Assembly: GCA_001986395.2 (NCBI GenBank)
Contig: MQVO02000009.1
Coordinates: forward strand, 1,260,732 to 1,324,731
DNA from: Irpex lacteus
Lineage: Eukaryota > Basidiomycota > Agaricomycetes > Polyporales > Irpicaceae
Direction of reading: 5' to 3'
DNA length: 64,000 nt
The number at the start of each line of letters is the position of its first letter. The stretch's first letter is position 1. Positions 12,201-21,481 of the stretch are shown piece by piece. Below the pieces are notes generated by a model. It saw only the letters and a list, made by a program, of their open reading frames with translations, did not search any database and was not told where the DNA came from. The position numbers and the translations under genes are program-made.

Positions 12201-13346
12201 GCGGGTGAGTAGTGGGCAGTCAGGGGTGGGAGGAGGATTGAGGAGGGATGATCGGGGGTGAGTGGGAACCAAAGGTGGTGAGCGCATCGAAGGCGGATGA
12301 GGATGAAGTGAGAGGGTGAGGGTGAGTGGAGGAGGAGTGAGTAGAAGGAGTGGCGGTCAGGAAAGGACGACAAAAAATAAGACGGGAAGGAAAGACATAC
12401 AGTTCTGCATCAAAAACGCATACCCATCCATAACGTGCACGTCCAGATTCCACGCGACGGCTGCGTCTACTGCTTTGGAGATGTTCGCCCATAGGGGGGT
12501 TGCGACCTAACATGCGCCGTCAGGCGGTTGTTCAAGTTGAAGAGAGAGGGTGAAGTCAAAGGGGAGTGATGAAGGGGAGGAGAAGGGAGAGAGAAAGTGG
12601 GGAAAGAGAGAAGGTGGGAAAAAGAAGGGAAGCTCACCTGGGGAACAGTATACGTCCCGATACCGGCTTGGTAGTACACTCTTTGTTCTGTGGGAGAGTA
12701 TTTTTGGAGGAGGGTGAAGAATTGGATTATGTTTGAGTTCTATGAGCGTGAGCGAGTTGGTTAGTCGAAGGTGAGCGTGAGTTCGTGAGCGGAGCGAGTA
12801 GGTTAGCATGATGTGTGTTAGCATGGTATGGGTGCAAAAGGGAGGAGAGGCAGGACGAGAGGTGGGAGGTGGAAGGGAGGGGAGGGTTAGAGGGAGAGCG
12901 GGTTAGAGGGAGGAGCGAAGGCAGGATGCGGGGAGAGCAAGGCAAATAACAAACGATCGCGAGAAGAGAGCAGAACGCACATCAGCATCGAACTGGTCCC
13001 CCGTCCCATCAAAGCACAACACAAGCGTGCGCGGTCGCTTCCTCCCGTTCGAGTCTTTCGGCGGGGGGATGATCTTCGGGAGTGTCTTCTTCACCTCTTT
13101 TTCCTTGACCTGCCCACTCCCACTCGCAGTGGGTTTTGACGCAGAGGTAGACTTGGGCAAAGAGGAGGAGGGAAAAGAGGACGGAAGAGTAGAGGGAAGA
13201 GTAGAGCCATTAGTAGACGTAGAAGGATCGTGAACGAGCGTCGTAGCGGTCATACTAGAGGACGTAGGTTCGACTGCTATCGTGAACCCAGAGGTAGACG
13301 GTCCCCCAGCGGGGGTAGATGGAGTTATAGTAGATTGAGAGGCCAT
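9288..13346 (-). CDS. DUF2235 family alpha/beta hydrolase (Tle1-like phospholipase fold), eight exons
   Basis: Minus-strand exons are 13346-12981, 12739-12638, 12506-12401, 11804-11689, 11501-11389, 11102-10321, 10135-9550 and 9474-9288, coding for 785 residues. All junctions are GT-AG and the frame holds throughout. The family is shown by LVLCFDGTGDQFDAD (to residue 122), the nucleophile-elbow motif GFSRG at 202-206 with Ser204 as the likely nucleophile, and WFAGCHCDVGGG around residues 522-533, which spans the exon 6/7 junction. The family as a whole contains phospholipase-like hydrolases; the substrate of fungal members is not known to me. The Ser/Thr/Pro-rich N-terminus and the long charged insert (roughly residues 320-515, Lys/Asp-rich repeats) look disordered. 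The C-terminus (NRGRGRDIPEPS..FRVHRTVDIRM) is the usual fungal ending. The start is the first ATG of the open frame. The gene stands alone between repeat-rich regions. Confidence 0.9.
11997..12195. repeat. Purine-rich minisatellite inside intron 3 of the DUF2235 gene
   Basis: Imperfect units of about 30 bp, GTGAAGGGGAAGGGGTGAGG followed by GGGAGAGTGG, repeat several times and grade into shorter AAGGGG units at the left. On the coding strand this is a pyrimidine (CCCCTTCCCC) tract within a 596 nt intron, far longer than the other introns of this gene except those also filled with simple sequence. Confidence 0.9.
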
Positions 13347-13489
13347 CGTTGGAGTCGTTCTTGCAGATCGTCTTCTCCGTCACTTAGTCTCGTCGTACAC
13401 GATTGTCGCGGCCTGTCCTCGTCGTGCCTAACGTCGGGGAGAGAGGGAGGAGAGAAGCTCAAGACAAGAACCCGGCATCTCTCTCGAAG

Positions 13490-13515
13490 ATATATATATA
13501 TATATATATATATAT
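13490..13515. repeat. AT dinucleotide microsatellite
   Basis: About 13 uninterrupted AT units, some 145 bp upstream of the DUF2235 start codon on the minus strand. It lies in the presumed promoter region; a regulatory role is not shown. Confidence 0.95.
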
Positions 13516-14565
13516 CGTGAGTGTACAAACAAGCTCGGACCCTGAGTCGAGATGGGATTAGCTCGTGCATGATGACAAGGAGATGGGCGATGTCAGTCAG
13601 AGATGGCCTCGCTCGCACGAACCTCCCGATGATGAAGGCGCTCGGCTTGCAATGGCTTCTTCTTCTTCTTCGTCTGAGTCTGAGTCTGAGTCTTCCATTT
13701 CATTTCGTTTCGTTTCGCGTTGTGTTGTGGGATCACGCTGTACCCCAGTCTCTCGGCGTGCTCTCTCTTGGTGATGCATACGACACGCTGAAGACGAGGA
13801 GAGTGGTGGAATGGAGAGCAGGGATGGAGGGAGGGCGAGTCGCTGAGGCAGACTCCGGACGTTTGACTACTCAACGGGAAGACGCCTCGGAGTGAGTGAC
13901 ACCTCTGAGAGGCATCGAGTGAATGAATGAATGAATCATCGCTGAGGTGCAACTATCACTTCACTGTCAATTCAGTTAGTACACTCGTCTCGCTGCGTTC
14001 CTCGTTTGCTCTCACTGCTCTCACAGACCACACATCCATCTGAAACCTATAGCTACGAGCTTCGAACTCTACTCGCCACGCCAAGCCCGCCCCACCCCAG
14101 CCGACACTCCCTCCCGCCTTCCCTCCTTCCTTCACTCTCGTCCCGCTCGCATATCACGAACCGAAACACTCGCCGCATCAAATGGAGCCGTCGTCCACGG
14201 AACGGAATGGAGAATGCAACGCTCAAGAGTAAAGAGGTGGTGGCCCTTGACTAGGATTTGTCGATTGTAGTCTTGGCCAATGGGACTCTTGGCCACGAGT
14301 AACACAAGTAGATCTCGGAGGTGAGGTGTCCGTGATCGCCACGGTACCGGTGACGCCTCTAGCGATTCGTTGATACCTCGCACGTACGTACATCCCGTAG
14401 CTGAATTCTCTTTGCTATTTGGAACTGGACTTGCGTCCTATGCGAACCTTGGCATAGGCTTTCCAAACATTGCCGCGAGATTTCAGAATCTTGTTGCTCC
14501 CTCATGACACATACGCTCGAACTACGTCACCTCCAACCACTCCGTCTACCACCTCTCTTCCCGTT

Positions 14566-15195
14566 CGCCAACCCGAAACACCCGTGTTGAACGATGCAAG
14601 CCACCATCACCAGCCACGGAATTAAGAATGCACCGCTCAACACTCAACGCTCATCGTGGTTAGGACTATTCAACTGTACGCTCGGTTTATTGTTGACTGG
14701 GACAATTAACCAAACCGTACAGTTGAGATGTCCATGCCGTCCAGCGATTCGTCCAGCGATCCGTTCGCACCCCCTACGTGCGTCTTTCCCCTCTCCTATA
14801 CGACTGCGACCGTTGACTGAAGTTGCATGCACAGAACTTCTCGAACGTCTCAGGATCTCAGGATTGTATGCCTCTCTCGTGAAACGATACATTCCGCTCG
14901 AACGACGATACGTTTATTGCTACCTACTCCCTCTTCCTCTCGAACTCTTCGCCCTCTAGCCCAATCGCCAACCCGAAACACCCGTGTTGAACGATACAAG
15001 CCACCGCCCACGGAACGAAGAATGCACCGCTCAACACCCATTCCCCAATGTGGCTAAGACTCTTCAACTGTCGGCATGGTCAATCGTCGTTCGGACGATT
15101 GACCGCGCTGTTCAGTTGAGATCTCCATGACCCCATGGACGTCCGGCGATCCGTGCATAGCTCATCCCGCACACACTGACAGCACAGCTCGATAC
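14566..15195. repeat. Two diverged tandem copies of a repeat with an internal hairpin
   Basis: Copies begin near 14566 and 14963 with CCAACCCGAAACACCCGTGT and proceed through matching blocks (GAATGCACCGCTCAAC, CTCATCGTGGTTAGGAC against CCAATGTGGCTAAGACT). Each then reaches a hairpin delimited by CAACTGT and CAGTTGAGAT: 14671-14725 and 15065-15118. A third, older copy lies at 14146-14235. The sequences between the hairpin ends differ between copies, yet both fold back on themselves. Confidence 0.75.
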
Positions 15196-15344
15196 GGGCG
15201 ACGTCCATATCCCTCATTCACAAGCTAGTCGCGCCACTCAATGCACGAGACCTTTTCGGGAGATGGCCTCTGACTCTCGACAGCGGTCAAGTGTGCATAT
15301 ACGCGCAGTAGGGTGCGCTCACCACCTCCAACATAAGCTCTCCT

Positions 15345-15392
15345 CATATATCTGCATTGGCTTCCATGGCTGGACGCCAATGCGGATATATG
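15345..15392. repeat. 17 bp stem hairpin
   Basis: CATATATCTGCATTGGC at 15345-15361 is complementary to GCCAATGCGGATATATG at 15376-15392 with a single mismatch that would be a G-U pair in RNA. The loop is 14 bases. No coding sequence adjoins it. Confidence 0.8.
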
Positions 15393-16009
15393 TGACATAG
15401 CATGTGTACGTGAGGCTTGTGCACTCGATATCCCGGGCTCGGTACGCTGAGGTAGTGTTATTTGCGGTGAGTTCAAATATCGTGTTTGACTCGTATGTGT
15501 GTATGTATGCAGCTCAGTCTCCACGTCATACAGTTCTCCAGCCCTCTACCGATATCGATAGCAACGTCGGTTACTCTGTGTTGGTGACTGGTATGCATGT
15601 CTCGGATCTTCTGCTTTCTGCTCGCTGGCACCACCCAACACAAAAACGCTGCAACATTGACGAGGAGTTGTGGGCGAACGAGGGGATGAGGGAGACGGAT
15701 GAGGAAGACCCCCGGACGTTTGACCCTGTCAAATCAGCGAGTCACCTCGTCTCGTTCTCGATGCCCACGAACCAGACAGTACATCTGAAACCTACAATAC
15801 GACTACCTCACTACCAGTCCTCCTATCGAACTCCCTCCCTCCCTACTAGTACTGTCGAGCTCTATCCACGCCAAGCCACCCCATTCTACTCTCAAACGTG
15901 CGCAGCCAACACTCCCCCACATCAGTCACATCAGTCACTCGAGATCCCTAGTCTCATATATGCTCTACTTCCAATATTAATGCACTGCCGCCGACTCGAA
16001 GGATGGTTG

Positions 16010-16260
16010 ATTACGTTAATTCACGGAGTGAGAGTGGTGAGTACCGTCGACCAAGGAAAACGCAACATACCGCTCACCTATTTCTACGATCCACCAGCCA
16101 GCTCGTCACGCAGACACGCACAACAGCTCATAGCACCAGCTGCAGATGACCTTAATTCTGTGCGAGATGCGAGTCGACGTCTCCTGAAGTTTCGAAGAGT
16201 CGTCCGAGTTCGCCTCAAGGTCTAAAGCCGCACGCGATCACGTGCGAGCTTAGGGCAGGC
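16010..16260 (+). repeat. Dispersed repeat, partner of 6290-6560
   Basis: Shares ordered blocks with the reverse complement of 6290-6560, including AGACACGCACAAC and GTGCGAGATGCGAGTCGACG. The element type is unknown. Confidence 0.7.
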
Positions 16261-16711
16261 TGTTTCGTGTACATGGTCTGAGCACATCCGACGCGCGGTG
16301 GACGGTTACTCGCCTATCGAGTTTTCGTATTCAATTCTTCTACGTCTCTGAGAACGCTTGCATGTTGTACAAATAGTGACTACGATCCCGTCGCAGATGG
16401 TTCAGTCAAACGTGAAGAGAAGTTCTCTTACTTATTTGTTAGGAGTGGGCTGGATGCGTGGTGAGTATTCTGATCCTCACGATTGGCATGCAAATAACTC
16501 GATTTTAGAGAATAATGGGAAGCTACAAGTACAATTGGTTATGGCTGCGTGCGATAGCGACGCGAGACGTATGGCCACTACAATACAGTCGACGCATCAG
16601 TATCAAACGATAACACCGACTTCCCACGTACGGCTTACCCTACCACCCCAAATCCCTCATCATTCATCATTCATCGTTCACGTTCAATCTTCATGTCCAG
16701 GTATGCGGTAC

Positions 16712-17081
16712 TCAAGGAGTGGGCGCGAGCAACGCAACAGTGGCACACGCCGCACTGCACGTCCCCAGAGCAGAGTTGCACGCCAAAATGGCAGCGGGAG
16801 CCGCTGCAGCTGCGACGACGGTGCCGAACGTGGCACCTGCGGCGGCGTAGCAGGCCACGACAACGGCATTACAGCCTACAGTAAAGTCACAGGTGAGTGG
16901 TGAGTACTGAGTGACAGTCGTCGATAGACTAGGGGGGAGGGGGGGTTCGAAGGTTCGAAGGGAACAACGGTGGGACGGGCGTACCGGTTTGGCAGATGCC
17001 GTAGGCGATGGGGCCTGCGTCGGCCGTATTGGCGATGGCGAGGGTGGCGAGGACGGCAAAGACGGTGCGTCTGAAGTTCAT
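16712..17081 (-). CDS. Cysteine-rich small secreted protein, two exons
   Basis: Exons 17081-16985 and 16875-16712 (intron 109 nt, GTACGC to TGTAG) encode 86 residues. MNFRRTVFAVLATLAIANTA is a typical signal peptide, followed by a mature chain of about 64 residues that begins GPIAYGICQTGC. It has six cysteines (GIC, GCN, ACY, ACN, TCS, AAC) and ends in LLAPTP. This Ala/Gly-rich pattern with the PTP ending is a common Agaricomycete secreted family; its function is not established. The upstream in-frame ATG at 17267 is rejected because a TATA box lies at 17191-17198, between it and 17081. A decayed copy lies at 705-834. Confidence 0.85.
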
Positions 17082-17190
17082 TTCGGGGATGTTATGCTGA
17101 AGAGGAAAGGCAACTTGGGTGTTGTCTTTGAAGAGGGTGTATGAGTTGGCGAGAGAGGTGAAGGAGGAGAGTGTTTGGGTCGTGGGAGGT

Positions 17191-17198
17191 CTTATATC
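17191..17198 (-). promoter_or_regulatory. TATA box of the small secreted protein gene
   Basis: The minus strand reads GATATAAG about 110 nt upstream of the chosen ATG at 17081. This spacing leaves room for a normal 5' leader and argues against the earlier ATG at 17267. Confidence 0.6.
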
Positions 17199-17793
17199 GC
17201 TGAGACGACGTTGGGCAACGACGAGAAGGGAAGGAGGACGCCGTACGACGTACGCTAGTGTCGTCATTCGACGTTCGGCGGCTCCAAGATTCGTTCAGGG
17301 AAACGGCCTTGCCCAAGTTGAAGGAACTACAATCAGGATATCGATGGACTCATGATAAAGTACGTCTGTTCGATCAGTATTAGAATTTGAAAGTTAAGCT
17401 GGCCTCGTCATATCCAGACGTGCTTCGCATGGAGATTCTCTCAACGTCTCACCGAATCGGCCGTTTGGTGTCTTTCCCAGGTATGAGACATTCCTCGAGA
17501 TAATTCTCCTCAAATTCTAGCTCAATATCAATATCGTAGGATCTAAGAAGCGGAATTCGAAGGCAAGTAAGTTAATTTTCAGACGTGGCCATAAACATCC
17601 AAGGTTCACTGGCATGTGACCGTGTCAGCATCGGTATTCCACGGACGCCCATGGCGGATGCCCATCGATCGACACTCGCAGTCAGTGTACCCTTGCAGCT
17701 GAACTACGACGTGATATACCTAGTGCGTTGGTAAGTCACGCCGTATCAAACAGTATACTCGCAGACTCATATTCATCTTCCGTGTGGTAGGCG

Positions 17794-18713
17794 ATGGACC
17801 CCGAACTCAGAACTACCGCAAACGACGAACAAGCTCTCCTATCAGGGGGGTCCTTGACTATGGATATGCTCCTTGTATCTCGTTCGAGACACAACGCGTC
17901 TCAGTCCATCCTCAAGCTACCTCCTGAACTGCTGTACTTGATCATCAGGCACCTTCGTATCCGAGTCATTTATCTGCCCGTGGGCATGTCCGACACCTAC
18001 CGCTTCGATTCACCCCCAGATGAGTCGATTCAAAACGACTCTCTTGGGTGGGTGTACATCACGCACGTCTGTCGACAGCTTCGAGACGTTGCCCTCTCGT
18101 TCGGAGAGCTATGGTCCGACATACGATGCGAAGCTCGTTGCACAATGTGGCTATCAGAGTGGCTTCGTCGCTCAGCAGGCATGCCCATCTCACTCACTCT
18201 GTTGTTGTGGAATCTCAGCCGTGAAGACGATCAGACGATCAGTGACGTTTTTACCGAAACACCTGAATATCTCACAAGAATTCGCTCCCTTGAAATCGAG
18301 TTCACGGCGCCCGATTCCGTGCGTGGAGACTCGCTGCGGAGATCCCAATGTTACCCGCAATGACCCATCTATCCGTGGAATTCGACGATGACGGAAGAGT
18401 ATGGTTCATCGCAGATTGTTTTATCCGATGGGCTCAGCTGGAGCCGGCCACAAATAAGCGTGAACGTAGAGGTCAATACGTTCAGGTCATCCGCAATTAT
18501 CTCGCTTCTCGCGCGGCCTCAGGAAGTGTGGCGCAACTTAAGTCTCTCAAATTTGATATCTACGACAGTGTTAGTTTGGATCGTATGGATATTCTCATGT
18601 ATAGGAATCAACTTCTAGAGGTGGCGGCAGAGGTGGAAGCTATCCGACGGTGTACGTACGATACCCCCGACGCATTTGAGCTGTATTGGCATGACGCGCT
18701 TGCGCTATCTTAA
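17794..18713 (+). pseudogene. Broken F-box protein gene (paralogue of the three intact genes nearby)
   Basis: The first 189 residues (17794-18363) carry an F-box-like region: KLPPELLYLIIRHL near residues 41-54, then LGWVYITHVCRQLRDVAL and W-S-D-I. The frame then stops. At 18348 a second frame resumes with LPAMTHLSVEF, which corresponds to LPTLTHLSI in the neighbour at 18996-20858, and runs to 18713. Compared with the 620-667 residue paralogues, about 60 residues are missing at the frame change. A larger block after the THLS motif is also gone, since the frame jumps to a region like NYLASRA..LKSLKFDI. The N-terminus (SRHNASQS.LKLPPELL) is closest to that of the gene at 23846-25849. Confidence 0.75.
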
Positions 18714-18995
18714 CTCTGTTCGTAGATGTTTCTTGCAAGTAATGCGCTTGTTTCAAAGATATGTAGTACAATGTAGTTAATAAGTTATCTTGTTGCTGAT
18801 CAGAGAGAGGCCGTATATCTAACAGCCTGTGTTGAATCTACACATGCCGGTGATCGCAGACAAGCTGCCACCGGCAGGCTGAAGTTGCCCCAAGTACTGT
18901 ACTCTTCCATGCTACGAGAAGATGGACCCCTACAGATATGAAAGAAGACAAATATTAGTGAGGAATCAATGACGACTCACGAGGCATGCAAGGAA

Positions 18996-20858
18996 CTACA
19001 GAACTACCTTTGTATCCTTCGTTTCTTTGTACTCCTTTATGCGAACACGCACTTCTCCATCCACTGCTACCCGCAGCTTATCTTCGACCGCTCGTCGTAC
19101 GTCTTCAAACCCTTCGCACTCCAGACGCGGTGTACGTGAGAGCTCAACCTCTAGAAGGTCCAGTTGCATCTTCAAGCCACCATCGAGTTGACTCGCAGCA
19201 CCGTCATCATCGTGATAACCGTAGCCCGTCACTACAAACCCCGCATGAGATAGCAGGCACTCTTGCATCATCTCGACGAGCTCCTGCGAGTAATTCGATG
19301 TGAGGGGTCTATACTCACTGTGCATGTGCACGAGTGAGCGAAGTACACGCCTTTCGACCTTCGGAGACCCGATCGTTATTGACAGCGTCTTCAACGCAGA
19401 AAGCACCTTCGACTCTCCGTGGCCATGGTAGCCGGAGAAAGGTCGATGTCCCGATGAGTTAGAGTTGGCGAGGGCGGCAAGGAGGGGTGCAACGAGTGTA
19501 TTGGTAGCGGTGACACGTGTTACGCTGAGGCAGCGCGCGTAGATTGAAGCACACCACTGTACGTGGTTGTCTTGTGCGTGATTGAATCGACCATCGGCTT
19601 GGGTGTTGCGATCGTGTAGCGATAACGTCTCTACCTCGGAGAGAGGAAGAGTGGCGAGGAGGGTCGTCATGAGGCTGTCAGTGGGCGGCGCATAGCTGCG
19701 GGTTAGGCGGAGAGATACAGTAAGGAAGGGCTGCGATGTTGATTGGTCAGTAGTAGAGCCTCCCGTGCGTGCAATGATCTTCCACTCGCAATGGTCTACG
19801 GAGGTGTCGAGGGAGATGATGGACGAGCGTGCGCGCTGTGCATGCTTCGCAACGAAGTTGGTAATCTTATCATAGTTGGCCGTAGTCTCGTCCATTTTTC
19901 TCTGCAGGTCGATCTCGAGGCTCTCTAGCCTTGGCACCCTCAGGCCATCCAAGAAATTGGGGAGGAAGAAGACGCTAGGTTCCGTGACACTCAAGTGAGT
20001 GAGTCGAGGCAGGAATAGAGAGAATGAAACGTCCTGTTGACCAAGAAAGGTCAGTTGTTCGAGGATGTTTGATAGCTTCAGCGATACGAGGTACGGCAGA
20101 GCCTGCAAGGCGTCTGTCAATGCGTTGATAGAGCGATAAAACACGACTTGCTGGCCGGTCAAGCGATTGTCGCGCGCGAAATTCCAAGCGGGGGCAAACT
20201 CCGCTCCACACCTTTCTGAGGGTAAGCTAATACTGAGATGTGTCAACGTTGGCAGCTTGAACGTCCACCAGGCAACGAAGAATCCGTCCAGGTTGACCTC
20301 GCGCAGGCGTGGTGCGTACCCCGCAAATAAACCTGGTGGAAGGAGATGCCTCCTCCGATCGCTGAGACGAGAGATCGAGATGGTCTCGAGTTGCGGAGCA
20401 GGGCGCACGAGGAAACGTTCGAGGAAAGGCGTGGCAACGTCTGCATTCGGGATTCTCAAACGTTGTATCCGACTGAAGTGGTGAGGGTCTTCGAAAGCGC
20501 GAGCGATCGCGTTGGCGTAGGTATTTACGAACGTAGGAAGGATGGTTGGTGACGTTACGACGGTGAGCGGGAGATCCTTTGAGCGTTCGAGCCAGTCTGG
20601 TAGCCAAAGCCTACAGTTGCGTGTACAAAGCACAGTTGTCCAGAGGGCCGGATACTCGAGGGCCACGGAACGCAGGTAACGGCAGACGTGCGTGACGTTC
20701 AGCCAGCCGAGAGTTGGAAAGCCTGGTCGGGTGGAGGAGACCTTTGCAGGAACAAAGGGGGGATCGACGGAGCGTAAGAGTGTGAGCACTACGCCGAGGG
20801 TCTCTGGCGAGAGCGAGAGTAAGCCCTTGGGATGCGGGTCTGCTTGCAATTGCGGCAT
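18996..20858 (-). CDS. F-box protein, 620 residues, single exon
   Basis: One uninterrupted frame. The F-box-like segment LLSLSPETLGVVLTLL spans about residues 13-28, followed by LGWLNVTHVCRYLRSVALEY at 50-70 and LWTT, the usual Agaricomycete layout. The rest shows spaced Leu-rich segments (TLTHLSI, LPYLVSLKL, PRLTHLSV, PRLESLEI) like degenerate leucine-rich repeats. Such proteins are expected to be substrate receptors of SCF ubiquitin ligases; the target is unknown. The start is the first ATG of the frame and places the F-box near the N-terminus, shorter there than its two neighbours. It is convergent with the broken paralogue at 17794. Confidence 0.85.
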   Translation of the reverse strand: MPQLQADPHPKGLLSLSPETLGVVLTLLRSVDPPFVPAKVSSTRPGFPTLGWLNVTHVCRYLRSVALEYPALWTTVLCTRNCRLWLPDWLERSKDLPLTVVTSPTILPTFVNTYANAIARAFEDPHHFSRIQRLRIPNADVATPFLERFLVRPAPQLETISISRLSDRRRHLLPPGLFAGYAPRLREVNLDGFFVAWWTFKLPTLTHLSISLPSERCGAEFAPAWNFARDNRLTGQQVVFYRSINALTDALQALPYLVSLKLSNILEQLTFLGQQDVSFSLFLPRLTHLSVTEPSVFFLPNFLDGLRVPRLESLEIDLQRKMDETTANYDKITNFVAKHAQRARSSIISLDTSVDHCEWKIIARTGGSTTDQSTSQPFLTVSLRLTRSYAPPTDSLMTTLLATLPLSEVETLSLHDRNTQADGRFNHAQDNHVQWCASIYARCLSVTRVTATNTLVAPLLAALANSNSSGHRPFSGYHGHGESKVLSALKTLSITIGSPKVERRVLRSLVHMHSEYRPLTSNYSQELVEMMQECLLSHAGFVVTGYGYHDDDGAASQLDGGLKMQLDLLEVELSRTPRLECEGFEDVRRAVEDKLRVAVDGEVRVRIKEYKETKDTKVVL

Positions 20859-20889
20859 TGTAGTGAGGATGTGGCCTTCACGTGCGTAG

Positions 20890-21481
20890 TATTGGATGAA
20901 CCCTATACGCTAGCCTTTCAGCTAATATACATGTCTCAAAAAGTCAAAGCTTAGCTAATTGAGTGCTCACCTGTAACCGACGTTCTATGGGATACTGCGT
21001 GAGGCGATAATTTGAGTGTCCACCGAGTCCAAGAGGATGTGAGTTCAACGTGAGGATAACCGAGTACTTATGCTCATAGCGGCCAAGACGAAGGCTTGAT
21101 TGAGCACGGATGAAAGAGCTTTGTTTCCACGCAATCCAGAGGATAATGGAACAAAGAGAGCAGCCATCTTAGTCATGCGCAACTTGAAGGACCGAGTGGG
21201 TGTAAGCGCTGTTTGATTGCTGACGAACAAGACATTGGTTGAGATGCAGAGAAGTCAGCGAGCAGTTTCCTGGAGAATTAGAGCTTGAGTAGTACTACGA
21301 TGGTGGAGGTTCCAAGTATACGTACATAGCCGCTCGCTAATTGGCCATGGTCGTCAGGCGTCAGTGTGCACTGTACTCGAAGTCAGTACAAGACCGTGAC
21401 GATGTCTTGCAGGGTATGTAAAGCTGCGCCAAGTCGTTTTACGCGAACGTTTGTACAGACTGAAATCGGTAAATAGTACAC
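20890..21481. other. Intergenic spacer between F-box genes
   Basis: No gene seen. The spacer serves as upstream region for the gene at 18996-20858 and downstream region for that at 21482-23428. Confidence 0.5.

Larger units (their letters stand above)
13516..16711. other. Repeat-rich intergenic region
   Basis: No supported gene. The stretch holds related copies of a repeat at 14146-14235, 14566-14840 and 14963-15195, a 17 bp stem hairpin at 15345-15392 and the dispersed repeat at 16010-16260. It also has scattered pairs of similar segments, for example 13855-13900 with 15710-15755, and 14035-14100 with 15780-15885. Plus-strand open frames such as 15404-16225 run straight through several of these repeats and are not credible genes. 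Confidence 0.5.

Noticed and set aside
11699..12373. Open frame of 224 codons, Pro/Leu/Ser repeats, minus strand
   Set aside because: It is the translation of the intronic minisatellite and overlaps exon 4 in the wrong frame.
15404..16225. Open frame of 273 codons on the plus strand
   Set aside because: It runs through dispersed repeats, has no recognised content, and its 3' part lies within the repeat shared with 6290-6560.
16929..17267. Longer N-terminus for the small secreted protein from the ATG at 17267
   Set aside because: A TATA box lies downstream of that ATG and the signal peptide begins exactly at 17081.
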